Positions 1-11,309 are shown, counted from the first letter of the stretch. The stretch is 64,000 nt of DNA from Arthrinium phaeospermum (GCA_006503535.1 QYRS01000006.1:2108001-2172000); one strand, 5' to 3'. Numbers and translations are program-made. Notes: a model not told the origin generated them from the sequence alone.

Positions 1-733
1 TTCCACGTCATGACCCACGAGGGCAGCATGTACCAGGACGTGACGTGGTGCACGAAGTGGGAGGAATTCTTCCAGCGTCGCTTGCAGTCCTTCGTCGATC
101 AAGAGGTCGTCGCGCAAGGCCCCAGCGAGGAGCTCGACAAGATCCTGCCGGCGTTCATGGACAAGGTCATCCCCCGCCTCCTGCGGCCCCTCGCAACCCA
201 TGGACGCAGCCTCCGGCCTGCCTTGCTGCATGGTGATGTATGGTATGGCAACCTGGCCACCAACGCAAACACTGGAGCACCGATTTATTTCGATCCTGCC
301 GTGTTCTGGGGGCATAACGAATGTGAGAAACTCTATCCAACCCCCCTTCAAAGTGAACTTTGGGGTTTCTCATCGTGGGTGTGCAGATGATGTCGGCAGC
401 ATGGCCACGCCGCGCTATCAACTCGGACGAGACTGGATGGATGAATATCACAAGTGCTTCCCTAAATCAGCCCCTGAGGATGATTACGAGGACCGCAATG
501 CGCTCTATGCAATGTAAGCCACCGGAACTTGGGATACCAACCAGGCTGACACACAAGGTAGAAGCGGGCATTTCTGTGCGTCCACTCTTTACCCAGATAA
601 TAAGAACTTCCGGAAGATGTAAGTTGGTTTGGAGTTTTCAAAGGCTTTGTATATCCGTCTGACCGCGAGCAGGGCCATTGGAGACATGAAGAAGCTGCTG
701 GAGAAGTTCCCCCACGGTTATCAGGGCGAGTGA
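1..733 (+). CDS. Fructosamine/ketosamine-3-kinase family protein, 5' truncated by the window edge
   Basis: This is the C-terminal part of a protein of the fructosamine-3-kinase family (PF03881, protein-kinase-like fold), whose members phosphorylate ketosamine adducts on glycated proteins or small amines. My exon model is <1..322, 387..513, 562..618 and 673..733, giving about 188 visible residues. The motif LLHGDVWYGN is the catalytic-loop signature, and the following FDPAVFWGHNE corresponds to the metal-binding Asp region and the family's conserved GHxEY motif, completed across the first intron. The C-terminus ends in an ALYPDNKNFRKM-like helix. A paralogue lies at 3070-4452, with identical lengths for two internal exons (127 and 57 nt). 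The stop lies 110 bp from the stop of the convergent MFS gene. The substrate is unknown, and a small-molecule kinase is possible. The N-terminal lobe lies before the window. Confidence 0.82.
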
Positions 734-843
734 CCTGCCACACTCCCTCAGTCGTTGAGCAGGAACACAATTAGTAGGTTTGAATGTTGACAACATTAGT
801 TGACTACCACATGCATGTAATAAGCTTGTTCATCCAACTGTCA

Positions 844-2579
844 TTATGTACCTGCGACGTGCCGAGCTAGTCTCCATTTCCTACCATACATCCGCTCGAT
901 AAGATAGAAGAACCCCGCAAGTAGACAGAACGACCCGAGCAACGTGAAAGCCCAGCCAAATCCTATTTCATCAATAATCATCTGCAACGTACCGACAAGA
1001 ACCGCCGACATGATGCATCGTACAATATTAGATGACGCTTGGGCGGTAGCGGGGACGTCTTCATTGATGTCGACCAATAGAGTGTTATTGATCTGACCAA
1101 GGTGTTAGTGGAGTGCGTCTCCGGTAACCGCTCAATTGCGCTTACATTAAAGCATGTCTGTATCGAAAGACCGGCGAAGAACAAGCAGATCAATGGGCCC
1201 GCCATATGCTACATAGACTGGTCAGTCTGTATCATGCATAATCGGAGGAATGAGCCGAGTACACCCACAACATGGTGATAGACTAGCCACCCGTAGGTCA
1301 CAACAGAAACCAGCGCCACGAGAGTGGGGAGAAACACGCTTCTGAGGCGAGCCTCTTCGACGGGAAAGTGTAACAGATCATCGCCAGATACCTTGTTAAT
1401 GGGCAGTCCATGGGACCGCGCCACGATGCGGTAGTCGCGATCAATCCATCTCCCAGACACAATAGTCGAGATGATGGCCCCGACACCGAATGGCAGGTAA
1501 ACGAACCCAGCCCGCAAATAGTCTAGATGATATACCTCGACAAATGATGTCGACAGTGAAGTGTGAATGCAGCAGTACACCGTGTACAGAAAGCTTCCGG
1601 GCATGATGCTAACGGCAACATCCTTGCGAGACAGTACCACGAGGCTCTTGAGGGGATTCGGAATTCTTAGAGCCCTTGGAGGTAGGTCAATGATGTTCGC
1701 ATGACCCTGTCGTGCCCACGGCCGCAATACCCCTGGGAGAAGAGGGTGCGAGAACTTCGGGGGCCTGATTGCTCCGTTCCCCACCAAAGCCCGATTTGTC
1801 TCTGGGAGTAGAAGAATCATCAGTACGAGGCAAATGCCTGATACGATGGCGAGGAACCAGAATATCCACCTCCATCCAGGTCCGGAAGCCATGGCACCAC
1901 CGATAACAGGCCCGATGCTTGGGGCGGTGGTGATTCTGCACCAATCATCGATTTAGCCTTGCATGGCGGCAAACATAAAGGGGTTAGCAAGCCCATCGTT
2001 GCTTACCCAAAGGAGAGAGCTGACACAAAAGAACCCCTTTCGCTGGGCGCGGCAATATCAGCAAGGACTCCGTACGCGACGGAGAAGGTCCCTGCGAATT
2101 GCGTTTCCGATCAGTAAGGTTATATCATCAAAGACATAATGTCTGGCCATACCAGAGATACCGGCGCTTTGCAGCATGCGCAATAGTAACAACGCCACGA
2201 AGGAGTGCTGCGAAGCAATACCGATATTGGCCGCCACGTATAGCGTCAGCGTCACAGCATACAACGGGCGTCGCCCCAGCGTGTCGGCAGCATCGCCGAC
2301 AATGGCCGGCGCCACGGCGGAAACGACCAGATAGGACGCGACGGTTAGGTTGACCAGGCCGATGGTGGAATTGAGGTCTTCTGCGATCGAAGAGATGGCC
2401 GGGTAGTAGATGAAGCTGCTCAAGGTCGAGAACCACGCAGCCAATGCGATCAGAGCCACGATGACCCGTCTTTCAACCTTGCTGAACTCGGTGTATGGCC
2501 GACGGGGAGGAACGGGTGTCGGTGGCTGAGTTGGACAAGCCACCACGTTTTCCTCCTTTGGTTCGGTGTAACCTGCCAT
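844..2579 (-). CDS. MFS drug:H+ antiporter (DHA1-type) transporter
   Basis: Model: complement(join(844..1092,1146..1208,1269..1935,2007..2091,2153..2579)), 496 aa, all phases consistent. It is a 12-helix plasma-membrane exporter of the major facilitator superfamily. A short proline-rich cytosolic N-terminus precedes TM1 (about residues 36-60). The loop 2-3 signature appears as GDAADTLGRRPLY. The TM5 region reads GISGTFSVAYGVLADIAAPSERG and continues to TAPSIGPVIGG, the antiporter motif C zone. Later helices include a GVGAIISTIVSGRWIDRDY segment. The family exports drugs and secondary metabolites; the DHA1/Qdr-like assignment rests on these motifs. It shares a 490-bp head-to-head promoter with the second kinase gene and lies tail-to-tail with the first, so export of a product or toxin handled by its neighbours is plausible. 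No truncation is seen. Confidence 0.85.
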
Positions 2580-3069
2580 GGCTCGAGAAAATTAACGGCG
2601 TCATAGGCTGTTTTGACATGGGAACACAGCATTAGACTATGGTGAATTTTGTTTCAAGCGCCCGGGTAGTGGCATAAACGATGTGTAGATGTGCCAAAAC
2701 CACCAGTAGGGAAGGGCCAGAGGTAGTGGCACCCCTTTTCCAGAGGGAAGTCGCATCGTACACGAGCGGGGTCTGGACCGTTATCTTGGCGCTGCAGCTT
2801 CCCCCAACCAACACACAAACTGCTATGCCGCATCGCATGCCAGTCTGCCAACAGCCCATCTCCAGTGACGACAGACACATTGCTCTTCGAGTTCTGGTAC
2901 CAATTTGCCATGTCTCTTGAGGGCATTGGCCCACTTCTGAGGCAACGCCCCAAGAGGAATGTTATGTGCTTTGGCACTTGCCTACCTACATCTTGAGATG
3001 TAGTTTCGACATGATTGCCAGCCAACTGCGCCCAAACAGGCGGCCTGCGTCTTTCAATCACCAATAGCC
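2580..3069. promoter_or_regulatory. Divergent promoter between MFS gene and second kinase gene
   Basis: This 490-bp region separates two start codons on opposite strands. No protein-like frame is visible. A shared promoter is inferred from the head-to-head layout; I cannot name factor sites with confidence. Confidence 0.45.
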
Positions 3070-4452
3070 ATGTCGCAGCAATATTGGGAGGTGCAGAGCA
3101 ACGCCAAGGTCCATGAAGGGGATGTTGAACTTGATAAAAACATCATTGCCGGTATGATCAACCGTGATCATCCTATAAACTACGTGTATCTTCAGGCATT
3201 GACTTCATTCAGAGCTCCCAGCCGGTGTGAGGGTTCGAAGCTCTCGCGGCCATGACGCAAGTAATTGGAATACTACAGTCCGTGTCGATGTAGAAGTTGG
3301 CGGCGAATCGAAGTCCTTCTTTCTCAAGGTTCGTGTCGTCATCACAGGCTCCAAGCAGGTTGGACGCACGAGATTGACCGAGCTCCGACTGTGCAGTTGA
3401 CGGCCGGCCCCAAAGCACAAGCCATGCTCCAGGGCGAGTATGAGTCGATGCTCTTGATCAACCGCTTCGTGCCAGAGTTCTCGCCGAAGCCGCTTGCTTG
3501 GGGCAGCTGCGCCGACTCGGACCGTCACTTCCTCCTGTTCGAGTTCCACGCCCTGCAAAAGGGACCCCTCGCCATCCCGCGCTTCACAAACGCCGTGGCC
3601 CAGCTCCACAAGCGTAGTCGAGCAGCCAATCCAAAGCAGCGGCAGCTGCCCCAGAAGTTTGGCTTCCACATCACCACGTTCAACGGTACGCTGGCGCAGG
3701 ATAACACATGGACCGAGACCTGGGAGGAGTTCTACGTCCGCGGGATGCGCCGGATGCTGCAGCTCGAAGAGGAGGCTGGCGGGCCCTGTGAGGAACTGAA
3801 GCGGCTCAGCGAGCCGTTCCTCGCCAAGGTTATCCCCCGGCTGCTGCGGCCTTTGGAGACGGGCGGGCGGCGGATCGATCCGGTCCTCCTCCATGGCGAT
3901 TTGTGGATGGGGAATGTGGCGGCGCAGGAGGCGACTGGCGAACCGCTGATGTTCGACTCTTCGGCCTTCTGGGGCCACCACGAATGCAGGTCTTTCCCTT
4001 AGTATAGCCCCCCCATCCTAGTATCGACTTGGCGTTTCGTCTGACTCCCTAAGACTGACCAGGTGTCCTATAGATGAGCTCGCAACCTTGCGGCCCTTGG
4101 ACAATGACTGGGCACGAGAGTGCATGGAAAGCTACCACGCCATTTTACCCAAATCCGACCCACAGGAAGACTGGGAAGGTCGAAACGCACTTTATGCCGT
4201 GTAAGCTGAATCATTATCCCGTATTTTTCTTCGTTTCTGCTGACCGTGCTCTACTATCTCACCAGGCGCGTCATTATTCACGATACAGCGCTTTATCCTG
4301 ACGTTGCGCACTTCAGACCGATGTGGGTGCCCAGCGGAATTGGAAGTCTAGAACTGTTTTGCTGATCGCGATCTCACAGGTTAATTGAAGAAATGAGGAA
4401 GCTGGTGGAGCAATTCGGTCAAGGACATCGCGATGATGAGACCGACACGTAA
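3070..4452 (+). CDS. Fructosamine/ketosamine-3-kinase family protein (second copy)
   Basis: Model: join(3070..3151,3213..3328,3397..3985,4074..4200,4266..4322,4380..4452), 347 aa, a normal length for the family. The N-terminal lobe carries the nucleotide-binding Lys in SKSFFLK and the LQGEYESM helix. The catalytic loop LLHGDLWMGN and the FDSSAFWGHHEY motif follow, then a helical C-terminus (LIEEMRKLVEQF). Exons 4 and 5 (127 and 57 nt) match the first copy exactly. To match it, intron 3 must start with GC at 3986. A GT donor at 3990 with an acceptor at 4062 also keeps the frame but changes the conserved HHEYEL to a different stretch. The gene ends 29 bp from the stop of the convergent monooxygenase gene. 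The activity is inferred from the family; the substrate is unknown. Confidence 0.82.
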
Positions 4453-4481
4453 TTGAGGCAACTCTAGCCATTTGGATCAAG

Positions 4482-5957
4482 CTACATAGAAAACTCAAGA
4501 TCTGCCGTGGCGTTCCCCCATCGTGCATAGAGCCAGTCTATCGGTGGCCGATTCTTTGGCTTCCACGGCCCTGTATTGCCACACACTGGCAGCCTCCCGT
4601 GTGCTTCGCGGACGTATGTGGAATCCAGCTGCCATATGTTCTGAGGAGCCCCAGTAGCAACAGCGTTGGGCACTCGCGGTACTGCCGACCTAGCCCTTCT
4701 ACTCTGCATGTAGCTCATCAGTCGCACCAGGTACATGGCAGTATTGTCGGTTCCTAGGGTCCAGGAGTTGTTGGTATAGCCCAGCATGAACATCAGGTTG
4801 GGAACTCCATCCAACATGCACCCATTCCAGACGAATCTACCACCCCAGAAAATTGCATTGCCGTCAACTCTTATGGCAATGTTGCCGCCGAGCACCATAC
4901 GGTGGCCAGTGGCAGTGATTATAACGTCGACATCCACCGTCTCACCACCGCGCATCCGGATGCTGTGCTCTGTAACCGCCGCGATCTCTCCAGTAATCAA
5001 CCGGACATTCGGCCTATGGAATGCACGGAAGAACGCCGCGTTCGGGTCCAAGCATAACCTCTGCCTCCACGGATCGTACCGCGGGGTGAAATGAGGGTCC
5101 ACGGGAACATGGGCCGGCAACTCCTTGGCGGCCTCCTGAGCGAGCCTGTCCCGAACCACGTTGGGGAAACGCTGGGAGTACAGTACGAGGAGATACGGGT
5201 TTATCATATTGTACAGCCATCTCCAGGCGAGCAGCAGTCCGCGCGGCACCCACGTTGTCGCTTCCCGGCTCGGCCTGGCGGCGACGTAGGTCGGGCTCCG
5301 CTGGATCATCGTGACCTGGCCGGCTTCCTTGGCGATGGCGGGGAGGAGCGAGACAGCGGTGGCGCCGCTTCCGATGAGGGCTAGTTTTAGGTTGGCGTAG
5401 GGGAAGTCTCGGGGCCAGTTTTGGGGGTGGATGACTCGGCCTTGGAAGGTATCTAGCCCTGGAATGTCCGGCTTGATGGGCGACTCGTAGTCGACGTACC
5501 CGGTGCCCATGATGATCCAGCGGGTAAGGTAGCGCCTGGGCTGTTGCTGCAGTCCCTGGCGGTTGTCTTCCGCCGTTACGGTCCATTTTTGGCGCTCAGA
5601 GCTCCAGTCGACCCCGGATACCTTGTGACGGAACCGGATGTGGTCGTTTATGTGATGCCTGGAGACGGCGTCGTGCAAATACTCCATGATCTCGCTGCCT
5701 TGTGCGATGGGTTTCGTAAAGGGCCAGCGATGCCAAGCGAGCCCGTAGGTGTAGACCTGGCTGTCGGACCGGACTCCCGGGTATCTGAACTGGTCCCACA
5801 CCCCGCCGATGTCGTCGCGGGCATCGAGGATGACGAAGCTGGCGCCGGGCTGATGCCTCATGAGCCGGTATGCGCAGTTGATGCCCGCGAAGCCGGCGCC
5901 GATGACGACGACATCGAAGGTTTCGGGGTTATTCAGATCTGGGCTGGTGTCCGACAT
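4482..5957 (-). CDS. FAD-dependent Baeyer-Villiger-type monooxygenase
   Basis: Single exon, 491 aa. An N-terminal Rossmann fold binds FAD (VVIGAGFAG, residues about 18-25). A second dinucleotide fold (LIGSGATA, about 194-201) should bind NADPH. Between them sits FQGRVIHPQNWP (171-182), which fits the Baeyer-Villiger fingerprint FxGxxxHxxxWP. A late ATGH motif follows, as in class B flavin monooxygenases. Known enzymes insert oxygen next to ketones or oxidise heteroatoms. It lies tail-to-tail with the second kinase gene and near an MFS exporter, suggesting a role in secondary metabolism or xenobiotic breakdown. The substrate cannot be told from sequence. The start chosen is the only ATG that places the FAD motif at the usual distance from the N-terminus. 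Confidence 0.88.
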   Translation of the reverse strand: MSDTSPDLNNPETFDVVVIGAGFAGINCAYRLMRHQPGASFVILDARDDIGGVWDQFRYPGVRSDSQVYTYGLAWHRWPFTKPIAQGSEIMEYLHDAVSRHHINDHIRFRHKVSGVDWSSERQKWTVTAEDNRQGLQQQPRRYLTRWIIMGTGYVDYESPIKPDIPGLDTFQGRVIHPQNWPRDFPYANLKLALIGSGATAVSLLPAIAKEAGQVTMIQRSPTYVAARPSREATTWVPRGLLLAWRWLYNMINPYLLVLYSQRFPNVVRDRLAQEAAKELPAHVPVDPHFTPRYDPWRQRLCLDPNAAFFRAFHRPNVRLITGEIAAVTEHSIRMRGGETVDVDVIITATGHRMVLGGNIAIRVDGNAIFWGGRFVWNGCMLDGVPNLMFMLGYTNNSWTLGTDNTAMYLVRLMSYMQSRRARSAVPRVPNAVATGAPQNIWQLDSTYVREAHGRLPVCGNTGPWKPKNRPPIDWLYARWGNATADLEFSM

Positions 5958-7167
5958 TGAGGGCGGATTGAGTTGGGCAAAGGACAGTTTGGTATTGCGA
6001 TTGTAGGAAACGGATGGCCCAGGATATCAATACGGTTGGTTGTAAGGGCGGGCTGTTATACATCTTCCACCCCCTCACTTGAAGTTCCTCCGAGGCTTCC
6101 ACCGCAGCCAGTTGTTGGTCCAGACGGGAACATTATACCGAGCGAAGAGAATTTCACTAAAGCATGATATGAACTGCGTAATTGATTAAAACCCGAGCCT
6201 CGGATATCTCGTACGGACGACTTCGGACGATACACACTAGGCAGGTGAGCTCAAATCCAGTTTCACCAGTAAAGCTTCCCCCGTATACTTTCTAGGTTTG
6301 GATCCCAGTATTTGCGACTAACAAAATAAGAAATACGCAAGTGAATGACTTTTCCGTATATACGGAACGCGATTGGAGCCAACTCTGTATTCTGTCACCC
6401 CTACCTCCAAAAACCCCCTTGCATTCACTTGGATTGCAAACATCAGGGAGAACAATTACACTGTGCAAGATTGATTCATTACGCTCATACATATATTACT
6501 CTAATGACAAGGTCATGTGCCATGGAAAAGCTGGGTGATTTGCAGGAGTCTGCATTTCTTATTGATTGCAGACCTGCCCCCTTTAAGCCCCCACGAGAGT
6601 CTATGCGGTCGTAGACGACAGGCAAGGAATACTATCAATACTACACTACACGTCCCGGAATGTTGCCATTTTCTTCATGCCTCGTTTTCAAATTAATATA
6701 GTTTCTTATTTTCTTTCTTTTCCTTTTTTACCATGTATTAGAATAATCATGGTTTATCGTGGATGAATCTAGGCAAGATCATGTGAATAGTCTAACTTCT
6801 GTGTTGTAACCACTGTATTCGGTCACATTGGTGTGACGTCTTAAGGATATGTAGGAGTATTCGATTGAATAGTTGAGATGTCACCATTTGATTCGATCGC
6901 TCGTTGTTTCAACAGCAATTCGTTGATCGCACTTGAAGCGTGAGGCGTGAGGCTGACCCGCGGCAGCGGTGATAACCAACCAGATCGGCGTTCTGCGTCA
7001 GTGGCGTCCTCCTGGCAGTGCCGTGCGTCACTCAAGCAATTGCCAAAACCAAGGCGCCCAGGTTTAAGGCCCTTATCCAAAGAGCCTGTTCACTATACTG
7101 TCAAGATATTTCACTGTGAACCTGCTCGTCAACATACTATCCGCCATACTCTTTCTGTTACTCAAAG
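5958..7167. other. Intergenic region, monooxygenase to HET gene
   Basis: This 1.2-kb stretch holds the upstream regions of two divergent genes (the monooxygenase on the minus strand, HET on the plus strand). It is AT-richer than the flanking genes. Only short frames without protein character occur, and I see no RNA gene. Confidence 0.5.
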
Positions 7168-9783
7168 ATGGAGGCGCACGATGAATACAATGATCCCCAT
7201 CCCCGCCTTTGCGATCGTTGCCAACCGTGGCGTCGCTTGATCTTTCCTTTCGACCGTCTAGCGCCGGAATACAGTCTAACCTACGATCACCTCTGCAATC
7301 ATGGTCATTGTCTCATCTGCAAGATTATCTTATCGGTGGTCAATACCCGCATTCCTGACACAACGATCCAGTCTATTCCGTCTTCCGGGATCATAGTGAA
7401 CATCATGGGTCCTATCTATCTACTCGATTGTCATGACCCTTTATACGGCCCTGATTGGGAGCAGACTCAAAGGAGGCATATCGAACAGGGCCTACCTTTG
7501 GGTATTTGGATACTTCTCGACGTATCGTTTCAGCCAGAGCCGCAGCCAGATGACCCGACCCAAGCTGGAACAGATTCTGGCATGCCAGAAACCGTTAGTT
7601 TCACACCTCGTATACGAGCCTACTACGCGCAAGATGATACGTTGTACAATGTAGAAGATGGGGATGTACCGCATTTCGATATATCTACTCTGAAGGGTTG
7701 GCTTCGATTCTGCGAAGAAAACCACGGGCCCAAATGCATGAGCATTGCTGAGCCGACAGAAGAAATTGCGGTGTCCAGCAAGCCGAACCGTCCAAGATCC
7801 TCACAGATATTCGCGCGAAATATCTCCAGTCTAAGGAAAAAAGTGGCGAAGATCATAGCAAGACCTACAGTTGACAGGTTCTTTCAAAACATTGAGCGCC
7901 GGATACTTCCAAACCAGGATATCCAGTCTCAACCTACTACATCTAAGGGTGCGTGACTTATCTCTATAGCGTTGTCTTCATCTTTCTAATGTGATAAATT
8001 TGTGGAACAGAAAGCTTGCCTCCTGGCTTTATGCTTATTGATACTCATCTTTGCAATGTTACCAGGCCAGATACTCGCGTGGCTTTCGTTGCTTTAAGCT
8101 ACATGTGGAGTTCAGGCGGTGTTGGCTCGTGTGATCTCAAACTTGAGAAAGCCAATATCGAATATCTTGTGAAACCGGGAAGCCTCACTGAAAGCACAAT
8201 ACCTAAAGTCATTATGCAGGCCATATCCTTATGTCGAGACCTAGGAGAGCAGTTCCTCTGGGTTGATCGGCTCTGCATTGTCCAGGACGACGAAGACACA
8301 AAGTCAATACAGATTCAAGCCATGGGTTCAATTTACCGCTCAGCATCCTTCACTATTGTTGCAGCTCTCGACTCCCGGACGACAACTACGGGGCTGCCAG
8401 GCCACGCGGAACAAGCCAGACGGCCGTGGTCTTCTGCTTTCAGACCACCACTGGATTATGACCGTGAAGTCGTGGATCCGAATGGGTTACGTACCATAGT
8501 CGATCCGTCGATGTGGAATCGACGGGGCTGGACCTTTCAGGAAAGGCTCTTGTCGAGGCGTTTCTTATTCATCACTGAGTATCAGGTTATCTTCCAGTGC
8601 TCCTCGGCAGTAGCCGAAGAGGAGTTTACATGGGATCGGGGTTGTCCAACAGCTTACCCTACTCCCCGATTTATCCAAGAAGCCAGGACGTACTCGAACG
8701 AAGGCTCCGCGACTCTGCCATCTCCGGACGAACCGGGACTCCCTGGGATGCCAGGTCGGGTAAAATCGAATATGATACAACGCTTCTTTCCAGACATGCC
8801 GACGTTTAAAAGTTACCAGCATTGGGTAGAAGATTATAGCTCACGCGAGCTCACCTTTGAGACTGACAAATTGAAAGCGTTCAGTGGCGTCGCTAATGTC
8901 ATTGCTACTGGATTCGGTTCGCGCATGCTCTTCGGCCTACCGGAAAGGATTTTGCCCCAATGTCTTCGTTGGACCTGCGATGGTGCGCTCGTCAGGAGAG
9001 GAAGCTCTACCGCAATCCCAAGCTGGAGCTGGGCGTCATGCGCCAAGCCTGTGAACTACAAGTTTCTCGACGAGAAAAGCGAGAAAAATATGTGTAGTAT
9101 TGTCCAATACTACTACCAGGACCCTGATGAGGGACTACGTGAACTTGCAATCGAGCAGCGATGGATGGATCATGTAATCACAATCAGCGCTCTCGGTAAG
9201 CTGGAACAATTACCCCCTCTCACAAGTAGGCATGTCCTTCCCCCAGAGTGGCAATCAAATTCAATCTGGCGCGATTGTGTTCATAACCCGTGGCAGGCCG
9301 CTTTACGCACTGCACACGATCCAGAGGCTATCAAGGTAGCTGCTGCGCTGCCTGGATCCCTAGTGTTCAACACGACTGTCGCCACAGTATACATTGGCGA
9401 TATCAAGGGCGACGAGGGCGACGAGGGGCGACGAGGGCGACAAGAAGACTGTCTCTCTTCACAATGCCTCAGGAGAGGTAGTTGGTCATTTTCCTTCAAT
9501 GGGCCGCGACTGGATATGTGCGCAGCAAAGCTTGAATGGGGACGAGAAAGTGATTGAATGCGTTGTTCTAGGTGGTTATCTGGTGCCCTATTGGCATCGC
9601 TCATGGGGTCGTTGGAGAAATGCTAACATGATCAACAAAATGACTTGGTGGAAGATGACTGTAATGCTTGTAGAACGCCTGTCATATAAACCATTTGTTG
9701 CTCGGCGAGTGGCTGTTGGGAGGGTCAACGTTTGTTCATGGAATACGAGCAACCCCAGGTGGGAGACTGTTGTCCTTTGCTGA
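7168..9783 (+). CDS. HET-domain protein, probably frameshifted near its C-terminus
   Basis: Exon 1 is 7168..7948, followed by an intron 7949..8010 and exon 2 from 8011. HET (heterokaryon incompatibility) proteins trigger cell death when unlike strains fuse. The HET core is clear: VAFVALSYMW at about residues 284-293, LWVDRLCIVQDD (343-354), YRSASFTIVAA (369-379) and RRGWTFQERLLSRRFLF (431-447). The N-terminus has a small Cys/His cluster (CDRC, CNHGHCLIC). The annotated frame stops at 9557 (775 aa), but its last 40 residues look random. A second frame from about 9430 to 9783 has the typical HET C-terminus (GRDWICAQQ, ECVVLGGYL, FVARRVAVGRVNV). The switch falls in a tandem GACGAGGGC repeat (9409-9452) containing one extra G. 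It may be a natural null allele or a sequencing error. Confidence 0.82.
9409..9452 (+). repeat. 9-bp tandem repeat GACGAGGGC inside the HET gene
   Basis: About 3.5 units, coding for Gly-Asp-Glu repeats. One unit carries four G instead of three, which shifts the reading frame. Such repeats gain and lose bases easily, so the tract could act as a frame switch. Confidence 0.75.
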
Positions 9784-10529
9784 AGTTCTGAACGGCACAT
9801 GTAAGGAGAAAAAAAAGATGAAAAAAGAAGGAGAAAGAAACCATACCTGCCCAGTCATAAACTAAACTTACCGACGGTAGCGACACTCTCACCAGCCACT
9901 GTTGATAGTCTAACATGATATTTGATCGAAATGAATGTATGTGTTCAGCTTGACACTTGGATGAGGCCCCAGGGCAGGCTAGAAGAAACTGGAGATATGT
10001 ATATAGAGGATGTTCCCCTCGTGGGCAGCTACCATGGTTGCGGTTGCTGTGTTAACATAGGAGTGGGAATGTGCACTTTCTTGTTGTAGGATTGTTTTGC
10101 CGCTCGAAGGTGCAAGTCGTTTTCACCATGCCGACTGAATGGGATGCGTATATCATGCACGACAGCTAGTATTCTACGAAATTACGTACGTGATAAAACA
10201 TGGAAGACGCTCCTTTTATCAGTTTAGAACCAATGGATAAGACATACTCATCATGCCTGGGATAAACATCGTGTATGACGTGGCATTCATTACACAGCGC
10301 ATAATTCACATAGTGCGAAATCTTCCAGTAGAAGCGGCGCTTTCGCTATTATGTACATACGAGCCACCCCAATTCCATTAGGCGGTTCTTAGAACAGGTG
10401 TAGTTCGTAAATCCATCCCATCGGCCTTCGAGCTCAGTCGCTGCCTGACGGAGCATTGCAGTCGTCCGAAGCTCCCCTTCCCATCGTACACACGGCAGTT
10501 TGCTAGTCGTATTATCACGGGAGCTGCAG
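9784..10529. other. Intergenic region between convergent HET and hypothetical genes
   Basis: About 750 bp of 3' flanking sequence for two genes that point toward each other. No frame with protein character, no RNA gene and no repeat is seen. Confidence 0.5.
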
Positions 10530-11309
10530 TTACGAATCCTTCAAATGCCAGTTCTCCGGATTTAGTAGGAGCCTGCAGGCGCCAACGTATTTATGCAGCG
10601 GAAGGAGATACGCATCATGTACCTTGCCCACCTCCGCCGCTGTCTGCGACGACGACTCCCGTATCTTAGAAATGTCCTTCCGTAAGATCGTCACTGACGG
10701 CGTCTTGGAGTCCAGCGACCTCAGAGCATCCGCGTCCACCACCAGGCAGAAGTTGTACCGCGCGCCAGCGCGATACCCGGGGCTCTGGGCGCCGGTCCCG
10801 CGCGCGCTCTCCAGTTCGGGCAGGGGCCTGTCCTTCGTAATGTTCCAATTCCGGCGCAGCTCCTCGGCTGCCCAATGAGTAAACATGACCCGCACGTCTT
10901 TCCGCCGGGCCCCGTCCAGCGTCGCTCGATCCTCGTCAAAGAAGACCATCCGGTGCCTAAGGATAAGGCTCAACCTGTCGCCGCCCCTCCGCCCGAGCCC
11001 TCTTCTGACGGCATGCTTCTCGAGCTCGCGCTGCATGCGGCGCCACGCCGCGTCGTCGCTGTAGTCGGTGCGGTAGACAGCGAAGCCCCACGGGGCCCAC
11101 GCCTTGAGAAGAGATGGTTTGCCGAAAGGCGCGCTGGGGTATATGGGTTCTCGTGACTTTTTGTCCGCCTTCCATGGGGCGTAGGGTACTTGAAGCAACT
11201 TCCTGGTGCCAATCCCGCTAGGAGCTTGGCGATCTGGCAACGGACTGTAGTAAGTAGTCTTGAGGCTGACTTCCGCTTCCTTATAGGGTATGTATCTTAA
11301 TTTGGGCAT
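10530..11309 (-). CDS. Uncharacterised fungal protein, 259 aa
   Basis: Single exon. It has no signal peptide and no membrane segment. The segment WAPWGFAVYRTDYSDDAAW followed by a charged helix resembles a family of fungal hypothetical proteins with a WGFxxYRxxYxDDxxW core that occur singly or in expanded sets in plant-associated and soil ascomycetes. A later VFFDEDRATLDGA segment and a FTHWAAEELR helix also fit. The C-terminus (VHDAYLLPLHKYVGACRLLL) is ordered. No catalytic motif is recognised. I cannot assign a function. Confidence 0.7.
   Translation of the reverse strand: MPKLRYIPYKEAEVSLKTTYYSPLPDRQAPSGIGTRKLLQVPYAPWKADKKSREPIYPSAPFGKPSLLKAWAPWGFAVYRTDYSDDAAWRRMQRELEKHAVRRGLGRRGGDRLSLILRHRMVFFDEDRATLDGARRKDVRVMFTHWAAEELRRNWNITKDRPLPELESARGTGAQSPGYRAGARYNFCLVVDADALRSLDSKTPSVTILRKDISKIRESSSQTAAEVGKVHDAYLLPLHKYVGACRLLLNPENWHLKDS

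Noticed and set aside
3205..3981. 258-codon minus-strand frame over the second kinase gene
   Set aside because: It overlaps the catalytic exon of a gene with clear family motifs and has no recognisable protein character.
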